This document shows, piece by piece, positions 1 through 9,176 of a DNA stretch of 64,000 bases. The notes below the pieces were generated by a model that saw nothing but the letters and a program-made list of their open reading frames with translations, had not been told where the DNA came from and did no database searches. Origin of the DNA: Pseudomonadota bacterium (GTDB lineage: Bacteria; Pseudomonadota; Alphaproteobacteria; Caulobacterales; Caulobacteraceae); assembly GCA_023451375.1 (NCBI GenBank), contig JAEXZS010000061.1:1-64000 (forward strand), given 5' to 3'. The stretch's first letter is position 1, and each line of letters starts with the position of its first letter. The position numbers were made by a program, and so were the translations under genes.

Positions 1-142
1 CGCCTCGGCCCCAAATGGCCAGCCCGTTCCCGAGCGAGGCGGCTCTATACGGAGACCCATTTTAGACCGCAACAGGATTCTGACAGAGCAAAGAAAAATG
101 TGAGAGAACAAGAGTAGATGATACGGAGAGCGGCGGCGCGGC

Positions 143-571
143 TCAGCCCGCGGCGATATAGGTCCTGAGGCTCTCGGCCTCCTGAGCGTGCTCGGCGATC
201 TGCTGCTTCACCACGTCGCCGATCGAGATCACCCCCACCAGGCGCTGGTCGCTCATTACCGGCAGGTGACGGATCCGCCGATCGGTCATGCGCGTCATCA
301 GCACGCCGATCTGCTCGCGCGGCTCGGCGAAGATGACCTTCTCGGTCATGTAGTCGCTGACCGGACGGTCCAGCGCCCGCGCGCCGTCGCCGGCCAGGGC
401 CCGCACCACGTCGCGTTCGGAGAAGACGCCGGCCACCCGGTCCCCGTCGCAGACGACCAGCGCGCCGACCCGCCGGCTCTCCAGCTCGGCGCAGGCTTCC
501 GCGACCGTCCGGTCCGGGGCGATGGAAAAGACGGCGTTTCCCTTGATCTTGAGGATTTCGGCGACGAACAT
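143..571 (-). CDS. Two-CBS-domain protein
   Basis: A 142-residue cytoplasmic protein made almost entirely of two CBS domains (about residues 8-60 and 72-130). The family senses adenine nucleotides or similar ligands and is often stand-alone in alphaproteobacteria. The pattern 'GVFSERDVVRAL' in the first domain and 'GVISIGDVVK' in the second are the usual CBS C-terminal strands and helices. There is no fused enzyme or channel domain, so the partner is unknown. A purine-rich ribosome site (AGAAGGA) lies just upstream of the ATG at 571. The family call is secure; the specific role is not. Confidence 0.88.
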   Translation of the reverse strand: MFVAEILKIKGNAVFSIAPDRTVAEACAELESRRVGALVVCDGDRVAGVFSERDVVRALAGDGARALDRPVSDYMTEKVIFAEPREQIGVLMTRMTDRRIRHLPVMSDQRLVGVISIGDVVKQQIAEHAQEAESLRTYIAAG

Positions 572-666
572 CGCGGTTCCTTCTCCCTATAGAGGCGGAG
601 ACGACTGCGGGGCCATGTCGGCCGAGGGCCGCTCGGGAAGGATGATCGCTCAGACTCCGAAGGGAA

Positions 667-1332
667 TCAAACCCGCGTTTCGGGAGCGTGCGCGAAGAGG
701 CGCCCCAACGGCCCGATCGCCAGCAGGCCGACGACGAAACCCACCGCATGCGCCTCCCACGCGATCTGCGCGCCCTGGACGCCCGGGGCGTAGCCGATCA
801 GCCCGACCACGAGGTTCACCGCCATCCACGCCAGAGAGGCGCCGACCACCCGTCGGTCGAACAGCGGCAGCACCCTTCCCTGCCCGCCCATCAGCCGCGT
901 CGCCGCCCCGATCAGGCCGAACACCGCGCCGGACGCCCCCACCATGGGCTGCGGCGAGCCCCAGTGGATCAGGCCGTACCCCAGCGCCGCCAGCGCGCCG
1001 CACGCGACATAGAAGAGCAGGAACACCGTCGGTCCGATCCGGTCGCCCAGCAGCCGCGCCACCGGCGCTCCGAAAGCCAGCGCGCCCACCGCGTTCATGA
1101 TCGCGTGGCTCCAGCCGCCGTGCAGCAGCATGACGGTGAACAGCCCGCTCCAGCGGCCCTGGGCCAGATCGGCCGGCGCGAAGGCCATGCTGGCGCCGCC
1201 GTCGGGCAATCGCAGCTGCAGGAGGAACAGCAACGGCATGGATGCGGCGATCAGCACCGGGGTCAGGGGAGCGTTGAACAGACGCTCGCGCGCGGGCGGC
1301 GGCGCGTCGAATCGGCCTTGCGGATCGGACAT
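667..1332 (-). CDS. Rhomboid-family intramembrane serine protease
   Basis: A 221-residue polytopic membrane protein with about six hydrophobic segments. Rhomboids cut transmembrane substrates inside the bilayer using a Ser-His dyad. The serine lies in a GASG motif (Ser134, followed by AVFGL) and the histidine at His195 in 'AWEAHAVGF'. The conserved loop with His71, His76 and Asn80 (HGGWSHAIMN) is also present, so the protein looks catalytically intact. It lies divergent from the holdfast-anchor operon, sharing the 121-base intergenic space. The substrate is unknown. Confidence 0.92.
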   Translation of the reverse strand: MSDPQGRFDAPPPARERLFNAPLTPVLIAASMPLLFLLQLRLPDGGASMAFAPADLAQGRWSGLFTVMLLHGGWSHAIMNAVGALAFGAPVARLLGDRIGPTVFLLFYVACGALAALGYGLIHWGSPQPMVGASGAVFGLIGAATRLMGGQGRVLPLFDRRVVGASLAWMAVNLVVGLIGYAPGVQGAQIAWEAHAVGFVVGLLAIGPLGRLFAHAPETRV

Positions 1333-1373
1333 GACCCCAAATGCGCAGCGACCGCTGCAATCTCAAGCGCTTC

Positions 1374-1386
1374 TTAATAACCTTAA
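1374..1386. promoter_or_regulatory. Possible CtrA-like double TTAA site
   Basis: Two TTAA half-sites (1374-1377 and 1383-1386) sit 5 bases apart in the short space between the rhomboid gene and hfaA, about 70 bases before the hfaA start. The Caulobacter cell-cycle regulator CtrA binds TTAA-N7-TTAA, so the spacing here is shorter than consensus. This is a candidate only. Confidence 0.25.
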
Positions 1387-1453
1387 TGCAGCCTGCGCAT
1401 CGGGCCGGATTGCTGGTCCGCACCATCGTCGGCCCGCCAGGAGCGCCAGAACC

Positions 1454-1891
1454 ATGCCCGCCAGGACGCTGATTCCCTCGGCCGTGGCCGCCTTGTCCCT
1501 GATCCTGCCCGCCGGGGCCTCCGCCCAGACGGCCGGTTCCTCCGGCGCCTCGCAGTTCCAGCAGGGCTATGGCGCCGCGCGATCCAGCACGGCGCGCGGC
1601 ACGACCGGCTCGACCCGCGACGCCAACGGCAACCGGCTGATCGTGGACGGCATCATCCAGTCGGGCGCATCCTCCTATTCGCGCCAGACCGGCGGCGTGG
1701 CCAGCGCCTACAGCGGCGCAGGCCGCGGCTCGGGCTCCAGCGCCGCGATCGGCGGCTCCACCGCCATCGGCAACCAGCTCAACGTCGTGGTCCAGGGCAG
1801 CTGGAACACCGTCATCGTCAACTCGAACCAGACCAACAACGGCGATGTCACCGCCGGCACGGCCCTGAACGGAAACATCGACCTGCCATGA
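1454..1891 (+). CDS. hfaA: Holdfast anchoring protein HfaA (curli-like)
   Basis: A 145-residue exported protein with an N-terminal signal peptide (cleavage after the Ala-rich stretch near residue 25, 'GASAQ'). HfaA is a small curli-subunit-like protein that helps fix the polysaccharide holdfast to the cell pole in Caulobacterales. The body is Gly/Ser/Asn-rich, and the C-terminal part has curli-like Asn/Gln strands ending in a NNGDV motif (residues 128-132). The ATG at 1454 is preferred because the signal peptide begins there and AGGAG lies upstream. The stop overlaps the hfaB start by ATGA, indicating translational coupling. The call rests on sequence character plus the HfaB/HfaD neighbours. 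Confidence 0.85.
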   Translation: MPARTLIPSAVAALSLILPAGASAQTAGSSGASQFQQGYGAARSSTARGTTGSTRDANGNRLIVDGIIQSGASSYSRQTGGVASAYSGAGRGSGSSAAIGGSTAIGNQLNVVVQGSWNTVIVNSNQTNNGDVTAGTALNGNIDLP

Positions 1892-2916
1892 GCCGATTCC
1901 TGTCCCAGACCTCCGCCGTCCGATCGCGCGCCGTCGCCCTGACGGCCGTCACGGCCCTGGCGCTCGCCGGGTGCGTCAGCTCGACCGCCGGGCCCTCGGG
2001 CCTCTACGCCACGCCGATCGGCAACGCGCCGGTGACGTCGAACCCGACGCCCTATTCCGCCGCCCTCTACTGCCTGGCCGACTACGCCCGCCGCTATGAT
2101 CTCCCCTCGCCGCGCATGGCGGTGGGCCGGATCAGCGACTACACCGGCACCGTGTCGGCCGACGGCGGGCGCCAGATCACCGGCGGCGCCTCGTTGATGG
2201 CGACTTCGGCCCTGGCGAAGTCCGGCGCCCGCATCGTCGAACGCTACGACACCTCGGTGTCGGAGCTGGAACTGCGCTACGCCAACAACAAGCTGATCGG
2301 CGATCAGGCCAGCGAGGCGCCGGAAGACACCCAGTACCGCCGCATCCTGGCCGGCCAGGTGCCGGGCTCGGACTTCTACCTGGTCGGCGGGGTCACCGAG
2401 GTGAACTATAACATCCGCTCGGGCGGCTTCGACATCGCGGGCGGAGAGGTGGACACGGACGTTCCCGGCTCCGGCATCATCACCGGCCGCGTCTTCGTGA
2501 TGAACATCGCCATGGACCTGCGCCTGGTCCAGACCACGACGCTGGAGGTGGTCGACGTCGTCTCCTACCAGAAGCAGATCATCGGCCGCGAGATCTCGGC
2601 CGGCGTGTTCGACTTCCTGAACGGCAACGTCTTCGACGTCTCGGCCGGCACCGGCGGCTTCGAACCGGTCCAGCTGGCGGTGCGCGCCCTGGTGGAGCGC
2701 GCCACGGTCGAGTTCATGGCCAACCTGTACGGCGCGCCGGGGCCGGAAATCTGCCTCAACCCCGCCAACGACCCGCTGGGCGATTCCACGGTCGGCCCGA
2801 CCGGCGGCTACTATCCCGCCTATCCCAACACGGACACGAACAATGGCCAGACACGCGCCGATCCGTCTCGCTGGCATGATCGCCGCGACGGCGACGTTCG
2901 CGGCAGCCGCTACTGA
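1888..2916 (+). CDS. hfaB: Holdfast anchoring lipoprotein HfaB (CsgG family)
   Basis: A 342-residue lipoprotein of the CsgG family. CsgG forms the outer-membrane pore that exports curli subunits; HfaB is the Caulobacter counterpart that secretes or stabilises HfaA and HfaD. A lipobox (LALAGC, Cys29) follows a signal peptide, and a central CsgG-like block (about residues 60-285) contains 'LVGGVTEVNYN' and 'VVSYQKQIIGREISAGVF', typical of the pore-forming strands. The start overlaps the hfaA stop by 4 bases, with no independent ribosome site evident. The 3' end overlaps hfaD by 74 bases. Confidence 0.92.
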   Translation: MSRFLSQTSAVRSRAVALTAVTALALAGCVSSTAGPSGLYATPIGNAPVTSNPTPYSAALYCLADYARRYDLPSPRMAVGRISDYTGTVSADGGRQITGGASLMATSALAKSGARIVERYDTSVSELELRYANNKLIGDQASEAPEDTQYRRILAGQVPGSDFYLVGGVTEVNYNIRSGGFDIAGGEVDTDVPGSGIITGRVFVMNIAMDLRLVQTTTLEVVDVVSYQKQIIGREISAGVFDFLNGNVFDVSAGTGGFEPVQLAVRALVERATVEFMANLYGAPGPEICLNPANDPLGDSTVGPTGGYYPAYPNTDTNNGQTRADPSRWHDRRDGDVRGSRY

Positions 2917-4099
2917 GGCGTCCGCCCAGCAGGCCGTGGTCTGCGACCCGCTGAACGGTTCCGCCTGCTCCAGCACCCAGGTCCAGGCCGGCGACGTGCT
3001 GTCGACGGTCAACCTCGACGTGGGCGTGGGCCAGCTCCATGTCTCGGTCGAGACCCACGGCAATGTGCTGCGCGGCGGCATCGAAGGGACCAGCGGGGCC
3101 ATGACGGTGGTCCAGACCATGAGCGGCGCCGCCCGCGCCGGGGTCACGACCGCGCTCGCCGGCGCGGAGAACGGCGGCGCGATCGACACCCACGTCCGAG
3201 GCAATGGTTTCGAGGCCTACACCGGCGACGCGACCTTCTCCGTCGATGTGACCCAGTCGGCGACCAACGCTGCAGTCGAAGCGCGGACGAACGTTCCCGC
3301 CGGCGAATCGGAGATCACCGGCGGCGGCTACGTCGCCACCTCGGCCACGGCCAACAACGTCGCGGTCGGCGGTCCCATGTCCTCCGTCACCGGTTCGGTG
3401 GACCAGGGCGCCCAGGCCACCGTTATGGCCGAGACCACCGCGGACATCCGTTACATACCCGCGCGGGCCTCCTTCGACAGCCGCGCCACGGCCAACTCGG
3501 TCCAGGCCGGCACGACCGGCTCCTCGCATCAGGATCTGGCCATCCGGCAGCGGAACGCCCCCTCCACCGTCGAGGCGCGGACCGACGTCTATGTCGACAA
3601 CGCCTGGGACGCGAGCGCCAGCGCGGCCGCCGGCGCCAACTTCGCCAACATGGCCAACGAAGGCGGCTCTATGATCGTCCACGCCGACCAGGCCAACGAG
3701 GGCCGCGTTCGCGCCGAATCCCGCCTGCGCGCGGACCAGTACGGCGCCGCCACCGTCTCCGCCCGCGCTGTCGCCAACGAGGTCATCGCCGGAAACGACG
3801 ACATCTATCTGTCGCTGGACAACACCCAGCTGAACTCGGGCGGGGTGGAGGCGACCGCCACGTTCGAGGGAGCCGCCGGCTACGACGCCTATGTGGGCGC
3901 CGAGGCCATCGGCAACGCGGTCAGCGGCTATGTCTGCTCTCAGTGCGGCGGCGAGGCGAACGTGACCAACAACCAGGTCAACAACGGCGATGTCTCCGCA
4001 GTCGTCAACGTCGGTGTCGGCTCGGGTCGCGCCGTGGTCGCCGGAGCCAACGCCGCCGGCAACAGCGCCACCTTCTACGTCTCCCGACCCGGCGGCTGA
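2843..4099 (+). CDS. hfaD: Holdfast anchoring protein HfaD
   Basis: A 418-residue exported protein with a signal peptide (Ala-rich, cleaved near 'ASAQQ', residue 29). HfaD is a large surface protein that, with HfaA and HfaB, anchors the holdfast to the cell. The mature part is a long Ala/Gly/Thr/Asn-rich beta-repeat region with repeated '(A)xANxVxxG' strands, consistent with a surface beta-solenoid or amyloid-like fold. Near the C-terminus it has a NNGDV motif (residues 380-384) very like the one ending HfaA. The start at 2843 lies inside hfaB and is set by the signal peptide. The order hfaA-hfaB-hfaD matches the known operon. Confidence 0.85.
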   Translation: MARHAPIRLAGMIAATATFAAAATEASAQQAVVCDPLNGSACSSTQVQAGDVLSTVNLDVGVGQLHVSVETHGNVLRGGIEGTSGAMTVVQTMSGAARAGVTTALAGAENGGAIDTHVRGNGFEAYTGDATFSVDVTQSATNAAVEARTNVPAGESEITGGGYVATSATANNVAVGGPMSSVTGSVDQGAQATVMAETTADIRYIPARASFDSRATANSVQAGTTGSSHQDLAIRQRNAPSTVEARTDVYVDNAWDASASAAAGANFANMANEGGSMIVHADQANEGRVRAESRLRADQYGAATVSARAVANEVIAGNDDIYLSLDNTQLNSGGVEATATFEGAAGYDAYVGAEAIGNAVSGYVCSQCGGEANVTNNQVNNGDVSAVVNVGVGSGRAVVAGANAAGNSATFYVSRPGG

Positions 4100-4109
4100 T
4101 CCGGCCGGC

Positions 4110-4727
4110 TCAGGCCGCCGCCGCTCGCGAGGGCAGGAACGGCGTGATCACGGCCAGCGCTCGTTCGACATAGGCCGCCTTCTCGCCCACCGGCGCGACA
4201 TAGTGGACCGCCGCCTCGGCGTCCTCCAGGCCCGCGAGCCGGGCGATGATCCAGGCCGCCAGATACTGCGAGGCCAGGCAGCCGCCCGCCGTCGCAACCT
4301 CGCCATGGGCGACGAAGGGCGCGTCCAGCACCTCGACGCCCGCCTCCACGACCCAGGGCTTGGTGGTCAGGTCGGTGCAGGCCGGCAGGTCGCCGATCAG
4401 GCCCAGCTTCGCCAGCAGCAGCGTGCCCGAGCACTGCGCGCCGATCAGCTGCCGCGACGGGTCCAGCCGGATGCGCGACAGCATCGCCGCGTCGGCCGCG
4501 ATCTCCCGCGTCCGAATCCCGCTGCCGATCAGCACCGCATCCGCCCGCTCCACGAAATCAAGCGGCTGCTGCCTCTGGATCGTCACGCCGTTCATCGAAG
4601 TCACCTCCGGCGTGGGCGAGGTGATATGCGCCTGCCAGCCCTTTGCCCTCATCCGATTCAGGATGCCGGCGGCGATGAACGAATCCAGCTCGTTGAAGCC
4701 GTCGAACGTCAGGATGGCGATCTGCAT
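4110..4727 (-). CDS. DJ-1/PfpI-family (GATase1-like) protein
   Basis: A 205-residue protein of the DJ-1/PfpI superfamily. The nucleophile-elbow cysteine is Cys99 in 'GAQCSGTLLLAKLGL', and the supporting acidic residue is in 'FNELD' near residue 13. Family members include deglycase-like enzymes, isonitrile hydratases and chaperones, and sequence alone does not separate these. It converges on hfaD with only 10 bases between stops. A GAGG ribosome site lies before the ATG at 4727. Confidence 0.88.
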   Translation of the reverse strand: MQIAILTFDGFNELDSFIAAGILNRMRAKGWQAHITSPTPEVTSMNGVTIQRQQPLDFVERADAVLIGSGIRTREIAADAAMLSRIRLDPSRQLIGAQCSGTLLLAKLGLIGDLPACTDLTTKPWVVEAGVEVLDAPFVAHGEVATAGGCLASQYLAAWIIARLAGLEDAEAAVHYVAPVGEKAAYVERALAVITPFLPSRAAAA

Positions 4728-4959
4728 GGAAGCCTCGATCGGAACGGGGACGAGGGCGCGAGCCGCCCCCGCTTCACTCTGACATCCGGCGAAGCGCGCG
4801 CAAGTCCGCCTTCAGACAAGATCGTTCATTGGCTCGAGCAAGACAGGCTTCGGAACCCAGGCGGCCAGGTGCGACCAGTCTTCCCTTGCTCGCGCGCCGT
4901 CTCGCCCCTACTCCTGCGATAGCCGCGCCATCGGGGGTTGCGGATTTCCGGAGTGATCC

Positions 4960-7863
4960 ATGCGTTCTGCGCGCCGCCTGCTGCTCGTCGCCGTCTCGGG
5001 CCTGGCCCTGACCACAGGGACCCTGGCCGCCGGGGTCCTGGTCGCCCCGGCGCCCGCCTTCGCCCAGACCCAGTCGGCCGCCGTGGCGACGGCTCAGCCC
5101 TCCGATCCCTGGGCCCAAGCCGCCAGCGACATCCCCGCGGACCCGGCGGTTCGCTTCGGCCAGCTGTCCAACGGCATGCGGTACGCCCTGATGAGCAACG
5201 ACACGCCGCCCGGGCAGGCCTCGTTCCGCCTGCGCATCGACGCCGGCTCGCTGATGGAGCGCGACGACCAGCAGGGCCTGGCCCACTTCATGGAGCACAT
5301 GGCCTTCAACGGCACGAAGACCATCCCCGAGAACGAGATGCTGCGCATTCTCGAAAGGCTCGGCCTGGCCTTCGGCGCCGACACCAACGCCTTCACCAGC
5401 TTCGACCAGACGGCCTATGTGCTGGAACTGCCGAACACCCAGGACGAGACCGTCGACACCTCCCTGCGCGTCATGCGCGAGATGATGGGCGACGCCCTGA
5501 TGGCGCCCGAGGCCATCGAGGCCGAACGCGGCGTCATCGTCGGCGAGGAGCGCACCCGCAACTCGCCCCAGCTGCGCGTCCTCAAGACCCAGCTCGGCCT
5601 GCTCGCCCAGGGCCAGCGCCTGTCCGAACGTCTGCCGATCGGCGACCTGGACGTGATCCGCACCGCGCCGCGCGAACGCTTCGTCGACTTCTATGAAGCC
5701 TATTACCGTCCCTCGCGCGCCACCTTCATCGCCGTGGGCGACTTCGACGTCGACGCCATGGAGGCCAAGATTCGCGCGACCTTCGGCGACTGGGCTCCCA
5801 AGGCCGCCGACGGCCCCGAGCCCGATCTGGGCGTCGTGGCGCCCCGCCGGCCCGAGACCGCCATCATCGTCGAGCCAGGCATCCAGTCCTCGATCCAGAT
5901 CAATTGGATCAAGGCGCCGGACCTTGATCCCGACACGGTCGCCGAACGCACCACCGACCTGCGCCGCGCCCTGGGCCTCGCCGTGCTGAACCGGCGCCTG
6001 GGCGAGATGGCCCGCGGCGACAATCCGCCGTTCCTCGCCGCCGGCGCGTCCTACCAGCAGCTGTTCGACAGCCTGGACGCGGGTACGATCGGCGTCACCT
6101 TCAATCCGGGCGAATGGAAGCGCGCGCTGGAGGCGGTGGAGCAGGAAGGTCGTCGTCTGGCCGAGTTCGGCGTGACCGAGGCCGAACTCCAGCGCGAGAT
6201 CACGGATTATCGCACGGCGCTCCAGAACGCCGTCGCCACCGCCGCCACCAGGTCCACCCCGGCGCTGGCCAACGGGCTGCTGAGCGCCGTCAACGACGAC
6301 CGTGTGTTCAACACCCCGCAGCAGAGCCTGGACATCTTCGAGGCGGCGGTGAAGGCCCTCAGCGTCCAGCAGGTCAACGCCGCCGTCGCCCCCGTCTTCG
6401 AGGGCGAAGGCCCGCTGGTGCTCTTCTCCACCCCGGTCGAGGTCGAGGGCGGAGAAGCCGTCGTCACCGCCGCCCTGGAGGCCTCGCGCCAGACCCCGGT
6501 CACGGCCCGCGCCCAACAGGCGTCGCTGGAATGGCCCTACACCAACTTCGGCGCGCCTGGCGTGCCGGTCGAGCGCGCCGAGGTGGCCGACCTGGGCGTC
6601 ACCCTGGTGCGCTTCCCCAACGGGGTGCTGCTGAACATCAAGCCGACGGACTTCCGCGACGATCAGATCCTGGTCAGCGCCCGCACCGGCATCGGCGAGC
6701 TTGGCCTGCCGGCGGACCGCGTCACCGCCATGTCGCTGGCGGACACGGTGATGGCCCCGGGCGGCTTGGGCAAGCTCAGCCTGGACGAGCTGACCCGCGT
6801 CCTCAGCGGCCATGTCTATAGCGCCGCCGCCAGCCAGGGCTCCGACGCCTATGTCTTCAGCGGCGCGACCCGCCCCGAGGACCTTCAGCTGCAGATGCAG
6901 GTGCTGGCCGCCTATCTGACCGATCCGGGCCTGCGCGCCGCGCCGTTCGAGCAGATCAAGGCGCTGTTCCCGCAGTTGCTGCAGCAGTTGGCCGCCACGC
7001 CAGGCGGCGTATTCCAGCGCGACGGCACGGGCCTGCTGGCCTCGGGCGACCGGCGGGAGACCGCGCCCTCGGTCGAGGAGATCTCGGCCATGACCATCGA
7101 GGAGCTGCGCGCCGGCGTGCCCGCCGCCCTCGCCCAGGGGCCGATCGAGATCACCGTGGTCGGGGATGTGGAGGTCGAGGCGGTCATCGCCGCCGTGGCT
7201 TCGACCTTCGGCGCCCTGCCCCCGCGCGGCGACGCTCCCGACCCCGCGCCGGCCTCGGCGCAACGCCGCTTCCCCGCGCCGACCGAGACGCCCGTTCGCC
7301 TGACCCATACCGGACCCGCCGACCAGGCGATGGGCTTCATCGCCTGGCCGACCACTGACCAGATCGGCGATCGGACCACCGCGCGCCAGCTGTCGATCCT
7401 GGCCGAGGTCCTGCAGCTGCGCCTGAACGAGGAGATTCGCGAGAAGCTGGGCCTGGCCTATTCGCCGAACGCGGCGTCCAGCGCTTCGGACGTCTATCCC
7501 GGCTATGGCTATCTGGCCGCCAGCGCGCAGACCCCGCCAGACGCCCTGCCCGTGCTGTTCGAGACGATCGCCGCCATCGCCGCCGACCTGCGCGACAATC
7601 CCGTCAGCGAGGACGAACTGAACCGGGCCCGTCGGCCGGCCGTCGAGCGCACCCGCCGCAGCATGGCCGACAACGCGTACTGGCTGCAGCAGCTGTCGGA
7701 AGCCCAGTCCGAGCCCGCCTCGCTGGACCAGACCCGCAGCCAGATCGCGACGCTCGAGGCCGTCACCGCCGCCGACCTGCAGCGCCTGGCTCGAGAATAC
7801 CTGCGGGCGGAGACCGCCTGGCGCCTGGAAATCGTCTCGGACAAGGCGCCGGCCGCCCAATGA
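4960..7863 (+). CDS. M16-family zinc metallopeptidase (two-halved, periplasmic)
   Basis: A 967-residue exported peptidase with an N-terminal signal peptide (residues 1 to about 36, ending 'APAFAQ'). The inverted zinc motif HFMEH (residues 109-113, HxxEH type) is intact, with a further Glu in 'EAERGVIVGEE' downstream as the likely third ligand. The length fits two fused M16 halves: the N-terminal half carries the metal site and the C-terminal half (about residues 520-960) is the non-catalytic partner that closes the chamber. It probably degrades peptides in the periplasm. The start is supported by GGAG 8 bases upstream. A terminator follows directly. Confidence 0.94.
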   Translation: MRSARRLLLVAVSGLALTTGTLAAGVLVAPAPAFAQTQSAAVATAQPSDPWAQAASDIPADPAVRFGQLSNGMRYALMSNDTPPGQASFRLRIDAGSLMERDDQQGLAHFMEHMAFNGTKTIPENEMLRILERLGLAFGADTNAFTSFDQTAYVLELPNTQDETVDTSLRVMREMMGDALMAPEAIEAERGVIVGEERTRNSPQLRVLKTQLGLLAQGQRLSERLPIGDLDVIRTAPRERFVDFYEAYYRPSRATFIAVGDFDVDAMEAKIRATFGDWAPKAADGPEPDLGVVAPRRPETAIIVEPGIQSSIQINWIKAPDLDPDTVAERTTDLRRALGLAVLNRRLGEMARGDNPPFLAAGASYQQLFDSLDAGTIGVTFNPGEWKRALEAVEQEGRRLAEFGVTEAELQREITDYRTALQNAVATAATRSTPALANGLLSAVNDDRVFNTPQQSLDIFEAAVKALSVQQVNAAVAPVFEGEGPLVLFSTPVEVEGGEAVVTAALEASRQTPVTARAQQASLEWPYTNFGAPGVPVERAEVADLGVTLVRFPNGVLLNIKPTDFRDDQILVSARTGIGELGLPADRVTAMSLADTVMAPGGLGKLSLDELTRVLSGHVYSAAASQGSDAYVFSGATRPEDLQLQMQVLAAYLTDPGLRAAPFEQIKALFPQLLQQLAATPGGVFQRDGTGLLASGDRRETAPSVEEISAMTIEELRAGVPAALAQGPIEITVVGDVEVEAVIAAVASTFGALPPRGDAPDPAPASAQRRFPAPTETPVRLTHTGPADQAMGFIAWPTTDQIGDRTTARQLSILAEVLQLRLNEEIREKLGLAYSPNAASSASDVYPGYGYLAASAQTPPDALPVLFETIAAIAADLRDNPVSEDELNRARRPAVERTRRSMADNAYWLQQLSEAQSEPASLDQTRSQIATLEAVTAADLQRLAREYLRAETAWRLEIVSDKAPAAQ

Positions 7864-7864
7864 C

Positions 7865-7903
7865 GAAAAAGGCCCCGGTCCAAGGGCGGACCGGGGCCAG
7901 TCT
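7865..7903 (+). terminator. Intrinsic terminator after the M16 peptidase
   Basis: A perfect stem GGCCCCGGTCC / GGACCGGGGCC with a 6-base loop begins a few bases after the stop codon, preceded by AAAAA and followed by a short T-containing tail (AGTCTT). It may act in both directions. Confidence 0.75.
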
Positions 7904-7987
7904 TCAGGATCGTCGACGGAGCGCCGACGGTCTTATTCTCTCATTCCGCGCCTGATCCGGACCTGAACGCGCCCGGTCGGCTCCCGT

Positions 7988-8896
7988 TCAGAACACCCGG
8001 CCGCCGACGCCGCCGTCCAGGGTGATGCTGCCGGTCATCACGGCCGTGCCCTCGATGACCTCTTCGCGGTACTCGGTGTATTCCTCTTCCCGATACAGGG
8101 TCAGAATCTTGACGCCCGCGCCGTAGCGACGCAGCAACGACCGCTCGTTGCAATCGCGCGCGGCCTTCTCGGGCCGGCATTCCAGTCGCCCGTTCCCGCC
8201 GTACCACAGCGCCTCGTGCTTACGGCACGTCAGGGTCTCGCCGCCGTCGAAGCTGATGTCGCCTTCATAGTCGGCGATCGTCGCCTGCAGCCAGGTTCCG
8301 GCCAGGCAGCGATACAGTTCCCCCTCATAGCCCTCGACCACCTCGCGGTCGGGCCGGACCTGAGAGGCCGGGTGCGGCACCTGCCGGTCGTCGATGCAGA
8401 CGGCCTGGATCACCACCCGCTTCATCATGCTGCGGAAGGCGGTGAAGGGCGTGCGCACCGTCTGCATGGCCATGCCCTCGACGGCCAGGCCCTGGATCGT
8501 CGTCGGCGCCGGCGATTCGACGCTCACATAGGCCGAGCCGCCGCCGTAGCCGTAGCCGTAGCCCGAGCCGAAGCCCCGGCTGCTGCTGAACCCGCCCGCC
8601 CGCGCGTTGACGTAGGAGTTCGCCCCTGCATTGGCGTTGGCGCTGGCCCCGGCGTTGACGTTGACGTTGACGTTGATGTTGCCTCCGCCCGGCGGATAGG
8701 GCGGCGGAGGCGGCGTGCAGCCGCCGGTGTGGCACGGCGGCGGAGGGGGCGGAGGCGGAGGGGGCGGCGGTTCGCAACACGGCGGAGGCGGCGGTTCGCA
8801 GCCCGAGCCGCATTGCGCCGCGGCTGCATCGGCGACGGCCATGACGGCGAACCCCGCCGTCAGCGCCAGCATCCAGTTCCTGATCCGCAGCCTCAT
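7988..8896 (-). CDS. Secreted protein with Pro-rich and Asn-rich low-complexity region and Cys-containing C-terminal domain
   Basis: A 302-residue protein of unknown function. A signal peptide (residues 1 to about 26, ending 'ADAAAAQ') is followed by Cys-Pro clusters and long proline runs (about residues 30-65), then an alternating Asn/Val/Ala tract, then a Gly/Tyr/Ser stretch. The C-terminal 170 residues form a more ordinary domain with several cysteines (in 'VCIDD', 'LYRCLAG', 'LTCRKH', 'LECRPE', 'ARDCNER') and an acidic YREEEYTEYREE segment. Its layout suggests a cell-envelope or surface protein. The ATG at 8896 is chosen because the signal peptide starts there; longer in-frame readings add an implausible N-terminus. 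Confidence 0.7.
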   Translation of the reverse strand: MRLRIRNWMLALTAGFAVMAVADAAAAQCGSGCEPPPPPCCEPPPPPPPPPPPPCHTGGCTPPPPPYPPGGGNINVNVNVNAGASANANAGANSYVNARAGGFSSSRGFGSGYGYGYGGGSAYVSVESPAPTTIQGLAVEGMAMQTVRTPFTAFRSMMKRVVIQAVCIDDRQVPHPASQVRPDREVVEGYEGELYRCLAGTWLQATIADYEGDISFDGGETLTCRKHEALWYGGNGRLECRPEKAARDCNERSLLRRYGAGVKILTLYREEEYTEYREEVIEGTAVMTGSITLDGGVGGRVF

Positions 8897-9176
8897 GGGC
8901 GGGACTCCCGAGCGTGTTTCCAGTGTCGCCCAGGCGCTGCCCGGCCGATCATCCGCACAGCAGAACGCCAAAAGCCTTTCGTTTCCGTTGAGACGCCGGG
9001 GCTTTCCGGGATGGCGCAATGCCGCACGGGTCTGCTAGACCGGCCGCACAATGACCGTCCGCGTCTCCATTCGCCTGATTTCGATTAGCCGCCCGGCGTA
9101 GCGCCTCTGGGCCTTGTGGCCTCGTGCACGCCGGGATCGACACGCGAACGTAACTCTTGAAGACGCCGAGACGACC

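Noticed and set aside
4774..7860. Long open frame antisense to the M16 peptidase
   Set aside because: Same reason: high-GC antisense frame with low-complexity composition; the sense strand encodes an intact M16 enzyme.
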